DNA of 27,641 bases from a virus. Of the stretch, positions 1 through 6,637 are shown one piece after another. Made by a program: the position numbers and the translations under genes. Under the pieces are notes generated by a model, which was not told where the DNA came from, did not search any database, and saw only the letters and a program-made list of their open reading frames with translations. Within the stretch, counting starts at the first letter, position 1, and the number at the start of each line of letters is the position of its first letter. The stretch spans positions 1-27,641 of the IMG/VR virus record IMGVR_UViG_3300033153_006512; one strand, written 5' to 3'.

Positions 1-31
1 CCCCAGGTATGCCCATTTCACAGGAGAAACC

Positions 32-811
32 ATGTCCAAACCATCGAGTTTACAGGCAACCGAGGTCGACCAGCCATCACAGTGGCAAGAACTAGCTCAG
101 GATCTCCTGGCAAGCATTGTCACCGGCCAACACTTCCGGAAGAAACGGCGCACCATCCTCGCCCTGGCCGATGCTGCTTACATGAATGTAAGCCAGGCGA
201 CGGTGTACCGTCTCCAGGGGTGCGCCTCCAAGGTCGCTCACTACAAATGGCGTGACGTAGATCCACAGTATGAAGCAGCCTACCAGTTCCTGGTAGGTGA
301 CCCTGCCACACCAGGTGTAGCACGTGTCCAACGCGAACAGGAAATCGACGAGCAAGAACACCTTGCCATCTCAGCATTAGCAGAAGCTAAGAACGTACTA
401 CGCATGGCTGCGGCCGACGCTGCATACACGCTTACCGATGCCCTCCATGCCGAGACATCCCACGGACCTAAGTGGCATGAACGCATATCTGCGGCCAATA
501 GTATCCTCGACCGTTCAGACCAGGAGACAGCTACAAAAGTAGCACCTGCGATCAGCATTATAGATGCCGCCATCATGAAGGTGTATTCGGATGACCCCAT
601 AGATGCCACCCCGCAAGCTGGCTTGCCCGTTGACAGCCCGCCTTCCCAGGAGGTTTCCGAATCACAATCCGAAATTGGCAAAGGGGATACGCCCAACCAT
701 AGCAATGATGAGGACATCATTAGCCACGGTTCCCCCGACAGAGACAGCCAAGCCGCCCTGCTTGCATTGCGCTCATACACATCTCAGGATACCGACGAAG
801 ATGAGGAATGA
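32..811 (+). CDS. Putative terminase small subunit (TerS-like DNA-binding protein)
   Basis: 259 residues, with an AGGAG ribosome-binding site just before the ATG. Residues about 38-62 read as a helix-turn-helix (ALADAAYMNVSQATVYRL). They are followed by a segment around KWRDVDPQYEAAYQFL and, near residues 150-160, AANSILDRSDQ; both patterns are common in small terminase and terminase-associated HTH proteins. The C-terminal third (about residue 190 on) is acidic, Ser/Asp/Glu-rich and probably disordered. A TerS recognises the packaging site and loads TerL onto phage DNA. The place ahead of terL fits, although about 800 nt separate the two genes, more than usual. It could instead be a phage transcription regulator. 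The HTH is fairly clear; the TerS role is inferred from position. Confidence 0.6.
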   Translation: MSKPSSLQATEVDQPSQWQELAQDLLASIVTGQHFRKKRRTILALADAAYMNVSQATVYRLQGCASKVAHYKWRDVDPQYEAAYQFLVGDPATPGVARVQREQEIDEQEHLAISALAEAKNVLRMAAADAAYTLTDALHAETSHGPKWHERISAANSILDRSDQETATKVAPAISIIDAAIMKVYSDDPIDATPQAGLPVDSPPSQEVSESQSEIGKGDTPNHSNDEDIISHGSPDRDSQAALLALRSYTSQDTDEDEE

Positions 812-871
812 ACTAGGCAATAGCCGTTCGCCATGCTCTCAGGATTGCCTAACAAATAGCATCAATCACAA

Positions 872-889
872 GGGTGACAAATGTCACCC
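872..889. promoter_or_regulatory. Perfect 18-bp dyad, operator-like
   Basis: GGGTGACA, spacer AA, TGTCACCC: an 8-bp perfect inverted repeat about 60 bp after the TerS-like stop. The short 2-nt spacer suits a dimeric DNA-binding protein better than an RNA hairpin. It could be an operator or a packaging-recognition site. Confidence 0.45.
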
Positions 890-907
890 CAACAGTGAAC
901 AAGACAT

Positions 908-921
908 GAGTGCTTGCACTC
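908..921. promoter_or_regulatory. 14-bp dyad
   Basis: GAGTGC, spacer TT, GCACTC: a 6-bp perfect inverted repeat, the second of three dyads with a 2-nt spacer in this intergenic region. A similar TGCTTGCA core recurs at 923-930. Confidence 0.35.
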
Positions 922-948
922 CTGCTTGCAAAGAAGGTCAACAACCTT

Positions 949-966
949 AATAGTTAATTAACTATT
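949..966. promoter_or_regulatory. 18-bp perfect AT-rich palindrome
   Basis: AATAGTTAATTAACTATT reads identically on both strands and has no spacer. It contains TTAATTAA. It lies in the most AT-rich stretch of the window and may be a protein-binding site or part of an easily melted region. Confidence 0.4.
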
Positions 967-977
967 CTTATCTCATC

Positions 978-1017
978 ATTACTTTACCTTATATTATTCT
1001 AATATATGTAAAGTAGT
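978..1017 (+). repeat. Two-tier AT-rich hairpin
   Basis: The outer arms TACTTTAC (980-987) and GTAAAGTA (1008-1015) are perfectly complementary. Inside them TATATTA (990-996) pairs with TAATATA (1000-1006) around a TTC loop. Together they give a long, nearly continuous stem. No T-run follows, so it is not a typical intrinsic terminator. Confidence 0.4.
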
Positions 1018-1019
1018 TA

Positions 1020-1081
1020 CTAGTAGGTAGTTGACCGGGTTACTTTGCAAGCAAAGTAATACACGGCAACGGACCTACTAG
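1020..1081 (+). repeat. Nested inverted repeats enclosing an internal hairpin
   Basis: The outer arms CTAGTAGGT (1020-1028) and ACCTACTAG (1073-1081) are perfect 9-bp complements. They enclose a second perfect 9-bp dyad, TTACTTTGC (1040-1048) and GCAAAGTAA (1051-1059). GGTAGTTGACC at 1026-1036 is also complementary at 10 of 11 positions to GGTCAACAACC at 936-946, so two mutually exclusive pairings are possible. Confidence 0.4.
1031..1060 (+). promoter_or_regulatory. Possible sigma70-type promoter overlapping a dyad
   Basis: TTGACC (1031-1036) resembles a -35 box. AGTAAT (1055-1060), 18 bp further on, is a weak -10 box. The perfect dyad 1040-1059 fills the spacer, which is where a repressor operator often sits. 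It would drive the small ORF at 1096 and perhaps terL. The -10 match is poor, so this is tentative. Confidence 0.25.
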
Positions 1082-1095
1082 GGGTCTGGAGGAAT

Positions 1096-1287
1096 ATGAC
1101 CTTGGCCGAAAACACGACAATTCCAACTGAGCTGGTTGATAAAATTCTTGACTTTCTGAAAGGCGAGGCTGAACACTGGAAACAAGAATGGGAATCCGCT
1201 GGAAGGCATCCGGCATCGCGCTTTCGGAGAGAGTATTGGTATTTTTCGGAGCTTGTGACCGAGCTTGAGACAGCTATTAAATTATGA
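1096..1287 (+). CDS. Small hypothetical protein between terS and terL
   Basis: 63 residues, preceded by GGAGG at 1088-1092. Spacing to the ATG is only 3 nt; an in-frame TTG at 1102 would give a more usual 9 nt. The peptide is charged and probably helical (LVDKILDFLKGEAEHWKQEW, later YWYFSELVTELETAIK). It shows no membrane segment, signal peptide or recognisable domain. It lies between the palindrome cluster and an intrinsic terminator, so it may be a separate short transcription unit. The good Shine-Dalgarno sequence supports it as a real gene. Function unknown. Confidence 0.55.
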   Translation: MTLAENTTIPTELVDKILDFLKGEAEHWKQEWESAGRHPASRFRREYWYFSELVTELETAIKL

Positions 1288-1327
1288 GTTACTCACTATT
1301 TATTCTCTATGAAGGCCAACCTAGTAT

Positions 1328-1360
1328 CACGGTCTTTTGCGAAGCAAAAGCCGTGTTTTT
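1328..1360 (+). terminator. Rho-independent terminator
   Basis: CACGG (1328-1332) pairs with CCGTG (1351-1355), and CTTTTGC (1334-1340) pairs with GCAAAAG (1344-1350). The result is a 12-bp stem with one bulged T and a GAA loop, followed directly by TTTTT (1356-1360). It lies 40 nt after the small ORF ending at 1287 and would separate that unit from terL. Confidence 0.7.
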
Positions 1361-1402
1361 CCTGGTTGGACACACCCCTTGATGTCTATGCGAAGTAACA
1401 CC

Positions 1403-1563
1403 GTGCTCTTTTTTATGAACGTGGGTTTTTGCTGTTTTACATGGGGTAGGGGTAGTTTGACCAGGTTCTTTTCTATGAACACGGCCAGGTTCTTTTCTAT
1501 GAACACGGTGACGGTCAATTACCAGGGGTCAGGGTGGGTCACCAGGTTCATAGAAAAGAGCAC
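1403..1563. repeat. Repeat array ahead of terL (24-bp direct repeats plus inverted copies)
   Basis: Two perfect, directly abutting 24-bp copies lie at 1461-1484 and 1485-1508; each begins CCAGGTTCTTTT and ends TATGAACACGG. A diverged copy, GTGCTCTTTTTTATGAAC, lies at 1403-1420. An inverted copy, GTTCATAGAAAAGAGCAC, lies at 1546-1563 and matches the 1403 copy over 18 bp with one mismatch. Any of the three forward copies could pair with the inverted one. The rest of 1288-1607 holds only the terminator and this array, with no confident gene. Candidate roles are TerS/pac recognition, an origin-like iteron set, or a leader structure controlling terL. Confidence 0.7.
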
Positions 1564-1607
1564 TATAAAGACTAAGAAAGATATAGAAACACATATGGGA
1601 AATTTTG

Positions 1608-3074
1608 ATGCTTAATCAATCTGTTAGTAACTTACAGGAAGCGCGGAAATTAAGGACGAGCGACGAATACAAGAACGCGATTACCAAATTGGTAGCAGCC
1701 GCCAACCGAGCTGGATCGCCGCCCGAACAGATTCGTAATTTCGCGCTAGGCGGCTACACGCCAACAGAAGAACAATGGATATTTCATTCGGCTGCTCGTC
1801 TAGCAGATCGGCCGGATGGACCAAGCCACATTGCAATGGGAGGTCCACGAGGAGGAGCCAAGTCGCATGCCATTATGTGCCAGGCTGCATTAGATGATTG
1901 CCAGCGTTTTCCAGGCTTAGAGGTTTTGTACCTGCGTCTTATTCAGAAGGCCGGTCGAAAGGCGCTGGACCAGCTTCGCGCAAAGACTCTTATGGGTTTG
2001 CCCCATAAATACAACCGAAATGAGGGACTGATCTCCTTCCCGAACAGTTCATCTATCGTCGTCGGCCATTTTAAGAACGAGGGTGACATCGACAAATACA
2101 TCGGAATTGAGTTTGATGTAATGATAGTTGAAGAAAGAACTCAGCTATCAAGAATGAAAATAGACCAGCTTTTTGGCTCATTGAGAACTAGCAAGGAATT
2201 ATGGAGGACAAGATCGTACAACGCCGCTAATCCAGGCGGGATAGGCCATCAGGAATTCAGATCGGATTTCGTTCTTCCGGCGAGGGAGCACCGGCAGCAT
2301 TTGACCAAGACGTTCTATATGAATGCCGACTGGCGCAATAATCCCTTTATTCAGGATGAGTACAAGGAGTATTTGCTAGGATTGACTGGAATACTCGGAG
2401 AGATGTGGCGTGATGGTAATTGGGACATTGGATCAGGAACCTATTTTATAAACTGGCAACCGAAGGTCCATGTAATTGAGCCAATGAAAAGAATTCCGCT
2501 TGAGTGGAAAGTGTGGGTTAGTCTCGATTGGGGATGGACCCATCCACTTAGCATACAATGGCATACGCTTAGACCAGATGGCGCGATCGTTACCGTAGAT
2601 GAGTACAAGACTCAACGAACACTTGTCGCTGATGTGGTGGAAGAAATAGAAAGGCGAACCCGTAAATGGGATCGGAAAATGTCAGACATAGTTGGTTGGG
2701 TGGCCGGACACGACATATACGCTAATCGTGGAAGTCATCCGGACGGACTAACCATTGCAGATCAATTCTCGAAATTGGGGATACGCTGGACTAGGGCGAA
2801 TGTTGATCGGATCAATGGCGCAGCAGAAATAACAAGACGGTTAGGAAGTCCAAGAGAAAACAAACCAACATCCTGGTTCGTTACTAAAAATTGCCAAGAA
2901 TTGATATATACTATGCCAAATATGATCATTGATGATCGGAGGCCGGAAGATGTCCTCAAAGTGGATGCAAACGAATTTGGAGAAGGGGGGGATGACAGCT
3001 ATGATTGTGCAAGATATGGCATTATGGTTAGGCCTCTCTTTATTCAAAAACAGGGCTTTGCGTGGAAATTCTAA
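1608..3074 (+). CDS. terL: Terminase large subunit (packaging ATPase and nuclease)
   Basis: 488 residues. I chose the ATG at 1608; a TTG codon directly precedes it. The N-terminal ATPase has a Walker A motif GGPRGGAKS at residues 78-86 and a Walker B-like strand DVMIVEE at 170-176, with Glu as the acidic pair. The C-terminal RNase H-like nuclease has its first acid in VSLDWGW (Asp307), another candidate in AGHDIYA (Asp369) and the last in GGDDSYDCA (Asp462, Asp463 or Asp466). The order and spacing are classic for TerL, which pumps DNA into the prohead and cuts concatemers. The length is typical of SPP1/T4-like large terminases. The start is weakly supported (a poor GGGAAA only), suggesting control through the leader repeats. 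Confidence 0.93.
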   Translation: MLNQSVSNLQEARKLRTSDEYKNAITKLVAAANRAGSPPEQIRNFALGGYTPTEEQWIFHSAARLADRPDGPSHIAMGGPRGGAKSHAIMCQAALDDCQRFPGLEVLYLRLIQKAGRKALDQLRAKTLMGLPHKYNRNEGLISFPNSSSIVVGHFKNEGDIDKYIGIEFDVMIVEERTQLSRMKIDQLFGSLRTSKELWRTRSYNAANPGGIGHQEFRSDFVLPAREHRQHLTKTFYMNADWRNNPFIQDEYKEYLLGLTGILGEMWRDGNWDIGSGTYFINWQPKVHVIEPMKRIPLEWKVWVSLDWGWTHPLSIQWHTLRPDGAIVTVDEYKTQRTLVADVVEEIERRTRKWDRKMSDIVGWVAGHDIYANRGSHPDGLTIADQFSKLGIRWTRANVDRINGAAEITRRLGSPRENKPTSWFVTKNCQELIYTMPNMIIDDRRPEDVLKVDANEFGEGGDDSYDCARYGIMVRPLFIQKQGFAWKF

Positions 3075-3517
3075 ACAAACCAACCGTGTCTAACAAAGAG
3101 CTTCAAACATTTCTCCAGGCTGCTAGTTGTGCGGCCTACATGGAAAAACACCTTGGCGAGATATGGGCGCACACGAAACTCGCGATCAAACTTCCCCCAA
3201 ACACTTCTTTCGTACACCTAAAACAAGACAAAAGCAATCTCGTAGGCATGAACTTTATGGAGGAACGCCTTCTTCCAGTCAAATACAATATCTACATTGA
3301 TATTAAGAAAAAAGACAACCTCTACAAAGGAGGTTGGCTGATGCTCTACACTTTCGATCCTCCAACAAGACAGTTTTTCTACTGGATTACCGAAATGGTA
3401 ACAGTATACGAAAAGGGAACAGACTATGATTTTACCCAGGCAAGTAAATTTGGCAGAATTGGCTTTTCTCATGCATCAGGCAGAGGAGGAGTTGGAGTTA
3501 CAAGCACGAATAATTAA
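3062..3517 (+). CDS. Hypothetical protein between terminase and portal
   Basis: 151 residues from a GTG that overlaps the terL stop by 13 nt; another in-frame GTG at 3086 is possible. The protein is mixed alpha/beta and rich in aromatics in its second half (YNIYIDIKKKDNLYKGGWLM, FFYWITEMVTVYEKG). It has no signal peptide or membrane helix and I recognise no family. Its last 31 codons overlap the start of the portal gene in another frame, and its tail (SGRGGVGVTSTNN) looks low-complexity. The tight coupling to terL supports translation. Function unknown. Confidence 0.55.
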   Translation: MEILNKPTVSNKELQTFLQAASCAAYMEKHLGEIWAHTKLAIKLPPNTSFVHLKQDKSNLVGMNFMEERLLPVKYNIYIDIKKKDNLYKGGWLMLYTFDPPTRQFFYWITEMVTVYEKGTDYDFTQASKFGRIGFSHASGRGGVGVTSTNN

Positions 3518-5108
3518 AGGTCGTGAGTTATACGCCGGATACATGAGTTCGGAGTTGTCCGAACAAGCAGCAGACATCTACCTCGGAGCCGAGGCCGACG
3601 ATATTGAAGGCATAAACTTAATGGCCATCGCCATTAACACTACGGTTAGGCGAATCACACTAAACGGATTCGAGGTAGTGGCGCCCATCGCCGAGGGGGA
3701 AGAAGGAGAAGCCGTTTCACCAGACGAAGAAGGTAGTTCGTCCGTCCAAGCAATCGAAGCCTGGATCAAAAAGTTTTACGAGGTGAACAGGATAGAGGCG
3801 ATTAGCCGTGACCTTCACAGAATGACAGAAAGAGACGGAGAAGCCTTTCTCTTAATCGACTATGACCTAGAATATATCTATCCAAGAGATGTCGCCCAGG
3901 TCGGGATCGCAAGACTGTACATTAGCGAAAGATACACTGATGCAGGGACATCGTGGGGAGAATTTCAAGGTTCTAATGAAGGATGCAAAGCTCATTACCG
4001 TCATGGAGATCCCAACCAGCCGCTTGACATGGTTTCTAAGCGATGGATTGAGCAGTATTGGGAAGAAGAAGAAATAAAAGCTCGTCAGCGAATGACCCTT
4101 TACATAGCGGAGGTCGGCTCGGAACTTGTTGGGGACATCGTACCGGCAAGAATTGAAAAGTACGCAATGAACGAGGCCGGAGAGTGGGAGGAGTATCGTG
4201 ACGAAGGAGATGAAGAATGGCCGCTTTGGTGGACAGAGAACGGAACCGATGCTGGAGAGAGTTTGCCGATACCAGTTATCCATTTCCGGAACGAGGAGTT
4301 GGAGCCAGGACAAAAGAAAATTTGGGGGCTACAGGCGTCAATGGACGAGCTGTGGATCTCCTTTATGAATGCACAGCTTGTGGCGGGTCACCAGCTACTG
4401 GTAGCCTTTGGTTTTTTCCCAACGACTGACGGACTCCCTCCGGAAGAAGATGGAAGTAACTTATTGACGGTTTCGCCGAGGCAGATTATCGGCTCGGGAG
4501 CTACAAGCTCCAAAGAAGCCTCACTAACAGCTATTCAACCACCCTCTGCCGAGCCACTTCTACAGGGGCTGGACAAAACCGCGATCTACGCCAGTTTCGT
4601 AGGCAGTTTGCCGGTCAGCAACTTCATTTTCTCGAAAGCAGTTGCTTCTTCCGAAACATTGAAACAGGGTGACGCTGAATTAGTCGCTAGAATCAATGAA
4701 CTAATTGGGCTATGGACTTTTTCTTGGTCTGCGGCCATGGACATCGCAAGAAAAATGGAGATTCTGTATGGTGGAAACACCATGGACGAAGCACCGGCCA
4801 TCTTACCTCAATGGGCGTCACCAGAAAGACGCGATATGAACCATCTGACCAAGGAAGCGAACGCCAAACGAGCGGCAGGAGTGCCAGAAATAATCATCCT
4901 GCAAGAAGTATGGGGCTATACGCCGGAACAGGCTGCAACCTACCTCGCAGAAAACCTCTCAGAACACAAACAAGGGATCGGACCAGAAGCGATTACGATC
5001 TTGCAAGCTCAGATTGCTGGCGCGGGAGAAGAACCAGGCGCACCGGCCACGGACGAGGAACACGGCAATGCCGCAAGTGAACAATTAACCACTAACGCCA
5101 GTCCATGA
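3426..5108 (+). CDS. Portal protein (SPP1 gp6-like)
   Basis: 560 residues. The ATG at 3426 is preceded by AAGGGA with 7-nt spacing; a later in-frame ATG at 3471 lacks a Shine-Dalgarno. The start produces a helical N-terminus (LAELAFLMHQAEEELELQAR) followed by LYAGYMSSELSEQA and NLMAIAINTTVRRITLNGF, a pattern typical of SPP1-type portals, where an N-terminal helix leads into the wing. The middle is acidic (WEEEEIKARQRM) and the C-terminus is Ala/Glu/Gly-rich. Portals form the dodecameric ring at the capsid vertex that conducts DNA and docks the terminase. Length and position directly after terL support the call. Confidence 0.85.
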   Translation: MILPRQVNLAELAFLMHQAEEELELQARIIKGRELYAGYMSSELSEQAADIYLGAEADDIEGINLMAIAINTTVRRITLNGFEVVAPIAEGEEGEAVSPDEEGSSSVQAIEAWIKKFYEVNRIEAISRDLHRMTERDGEAFLLIDYDLEYIYPRDVAQVGIARLYISERYTDAGTSWGEFQGSNEGCKAHYRHGDPNQPLDMVSKRWIEQYWEEEEIKARQRMTLYIAEVGSELVGDIVPARIEKYAMNEAGEWEEYRDEGDEEWPLWWTENGTDAGESLPIPVIHFRNEELEPGQKKIWGLQASMDELWISFMNAQLVAGHQLLVAFGFFPTTDGLPPEEDGSNLLTVSPRQIIGSGATSSKEASLTAIQPPSAEPLLQGLDKTAIYASFVGSLPVSNFIFSKAVASSETLKQGDAELVARINELIGLWTFSWSAAMDIARKMEILYGGNTMDEAPAILPQWASPERRDMNHLTKEANAKRAAGVPEIIILQEVWGYTPEQAATYLAENLSEHKQGIGPEAITILQAQIAGAGEEPGAPATDEEHGNAASEQLTTNASP

Positions 5109-5135
5109 TAGACTGTAACTAAAGGAGGGTACATA

Positions 5136-5420
5136 ATGACAAGGCATAATCACAGACGGAAATCGAAGAAAAAACCACCAACCGCCAATGCGAACATAGG
5201 AACAGCGATAATTCAAGCATTGGTCTCTAATTCGGAAACGAGAGAAGAAGATAGAATGGCCATAAATGCGATGAAAGATAGCGTTTGGCATTACATGAAC
5301 TCATTGCATACGCAAAATGACAAAGTTCATTGGGCAGCAGCAGGTATGTTAGCCGCCTACAATTTAGGTAGATTCGGAACGAAAATACCCACAGGTGATC
5401 GAAGGGTAGAGACACCTTAA
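5136..5420 (+). CDS. Small basic hypothetical protein
   Basis: 94 residues with one of the strongest ribosome-binding sites in the window (AAAGGAGGG at 5121-5129). The first 15 residues are very basic (MTRHNHRRKSKKKPP), which suggests nucleic acid or capsid binding. The rest is probably helical (REEDRMAINAMKDSVWHYMN). It lies between portal and scaffold, where some phages place a minor head protein, but this one is much shorter than usual. I recognise no family. Confidence 0.6.
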   Translation: MTRHNHRRKSKKKPPTANANIGTAIIQALVSNSETREEDRMAINAMKDSVWHYMNSLHTQNDKVHWAAAGMLAAYNLGRFGTKIPTGDRRVETP

Positions 5421-5437
5421 ATTTATTCGTGTACAAT
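5409..5437 (+). promoter_or_regulatory. Possible promoter ahead of the scaffold/capsid genes
   Basis: GAGACA (5409-5414) and TACAAT (5432-5437) are separated by 17 bp and match sigma70 -35 and -10 consensus at 4/6 and 5/6. The site also holds a small dyad, GTGTA-CAA-TACAC (5429-5441). It precedes the genes whose products are needed in the most copies. No experimental support. Confidence 0.3.
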
Positions 5438-5488
5438 ACACACACTTAATTACGTTACATCTTACGGAAAAAGATGGAGGAACGAGCA

Positions 5489-6127
5489 ATGCCAGGTTTA
5501 GAAGAAACTACGACCAGAACAGCAGAAAACACAGGCGCAGAAGATACGGGTTCGCCTACCGGAAATGCAGATGGTCAAGATGCGACAAAAGAAAAGGCCA
5601 AGGCCGAAAAGCCAGAAGGCCAAACCCAGGCGAAGACTTTCTCACAGGCAGATGTAGACGCCTTATTGGGAAAGACCCGCCAGGAAGGACGCGATAGAGC
5701 TACATCCGCATTATTGCAAGAAACAGGCATGAAAGATGTCGAGTCTCTCAAGACCGTCATTTTGGACGCCGAGAAAAAGAGAAAAGAACAGTTGTCGGAC
5801 CTCGACAAGATAACAGAGGAAAACAACCGCCTGGTCCCTTTTGAGCAATTAGCTACGGAGCAAAAAGAATCACTTACGAAATATGAAAAGGCCGTTGGGA
5901 AGTATGTAGAGTCTCTAATGGAGGCTATGGAAGTTCCCGACCACATAAAGCCGCTTCTAACTCAAATGGATTCGCTTGCGAAACTCGCGTATTTAACGGA
6001 ACATGGCGCTGCTTTCTCTAAACAGGCCGCTTCTACACCACCGTCCACCAATGTGTCAAACAAAGGTGGCGGCAAAAACGGCGCAGATAGTATAAAGAAA
6101 GCTCGTCAGAAATATGGTATTCGATAA
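5489..6127 (+). CDS. Capsid scaffolding protein
   Basis: 212 residues. The ATG at 5489 was chosen because GGAGG (5476-5480) sits 8 nt before it; the upstream ATG at 5474 overlaps that site. The N-terminal 50 residues are Thr/Gly/Glu/Lys-rich and look disordered. Next comes FSQADVDALLGKTRQEGR, a motif common in phage scaffold proteins (DUF4355/GP20-like), and a long charged coiled coil (about residues 75-140, KTVILDAEKKRKEQLSDLDK). The C-terminus is basic (NGADSIKKARQKYGIR), as is usual for the capsid-binding end. It would guide procapsid assembly and then leave. The position directly before the decoration and capsid genes agrees. Confidence 0.85.
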   Translation: MPGLEETTTRTAENTGAEDTGSPTGNADGQDATKEKAKAEKPEGQTQAKTFSQADVDALLGKTRQEGRDRATSALLQETGMKDVESLKTVILDAEKKRKEQLSDLDKITEENNRLVPFEQLATEQKESLTKYEKAVGKYVESLMEAMEVPDHIKPLLTQMDSLAKLAYLTEHGAAFSKQAASTPPSTNVSNKGGGKNGADSIKKARQKYGIR

Positions 6128-6150
6128 ATACCATTTAGGAGACTCATATA

Positions 6151-6579
6151 ATGGCAGCTATAACTATAGTTCCCCTCGATGTTGGTGCATTGCGGGAATC
6201 GTTCGTCAGGCCGTATCCTTGCGGCGAAGTAGTCGAAGTCGGAGAGGCGGTTTACCTCGCTTCTGATGGCACGATTATGCTGGCCGACGCCGCAGCCGCC
6301 GATACAGCGCAAGCGATTGGTATCGTTGTCGCCGTTGGGGGATACGGAAAGCTCGTGTCAGTTATTGGAGATGTGTGCGACGTTGTTTTACATGGCGTTT
6401 GCACCGGCTTCAGTGGCCTAACTCCTGGCCTAGAGGTTTTCGCAAGTGCCACCGCTGGCGCAATGGACGAAACCAAACCGGCCGGATCGTCCGGCGACTT
6501 CATCTGGATAGTCGGCAAGGTATTGGCCGCAGGTATCATCTACGTACAACCGAACACCTTTGATATTGCGGCTCAGTAA
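6151..6579 (+). CDS. Head decoration protein-like (DUF2190-like)
   Basis: 142 residues with AGGAG at 6137-6141. It is rich in Gly, Ala and Val with a beta-strand pattern (EVVEVGEAVYLASDGTIMLA, then DTAQAIGIVVAVGGYGKLVS) resembling small head-decoration/DUF2190-type proteins, which cap the capsid lattice. It has no signal peptide or membrane span despite its hydrophobicity. Its place between scaffold and major capsid is typical for a capsid-stabilising protein. The family call is from pattern and position. Confidence 0.65.
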   Translation: MAAITIVPLDVGALRESFVRPYPCGEVVEVGEAVYLASDGTIMLADAAAADTAQAIGIVVAVGGYGKLVSVIGDVCDVVLHGVCTGFSGLTPGLEVFASATAGAMDETKPAGSSGDFIWIVGKVLAAGIIYVQPNTFDIAAQ

Positions 6580-6637
6580 GCCCGATTAGTCTTAGGTTTA
6601 TAGAATACAGTAACACTACGTTATTGGAGGCATTAAA

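Noticed and set aside
280-780. 166-codon - strand open frame inside the TerS-like gene
   Set aside because: Shadow of the + strand gene. No ribosome-binding site, and no other - strand gene is present in the window.
603-950. Open frame overlapping the end of the TerS-like gene, including a Cys-rich 49-codon part starting at the ATG at 803
   Set aside because: No convincing Shine-Dalgarno sequence; it runs across two of the palindromes; most of it is the shadow of the real gene.
1284-1382. 32-codon frame overlapping the stop of the small gene as ATGA (peptide starting MSYSLFILYEGQ)
   Set aside because: The overlap is suggestive of coupling, but the frame runs through the terminator stem and has no other support. 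Possible leader peptide only.
1403-1563. CRISPR-like array
   Set aside because: The two perfect copies abut without spacers and the outer copies are diverged or inverted, unlike CRISPR repeat-spacer order.
1337-1615. 92-codon open frame through the terL leader
   Set aside because: It starts with TTG in the terminator stem, has no Shine-Dalgarno and consists largely of translated repeats.
4712-5080. 122-codon + frame within the portal gene
   Set aside because: Out-of-frame shadow with Arg/Ser/Gly-rich composition typical of a wrong frame.
5474-5488. Earlier ATG for the scaffold gene
   Set aside because: It overlaps the GGAGG that is ideally placed for the ATG at 5489.
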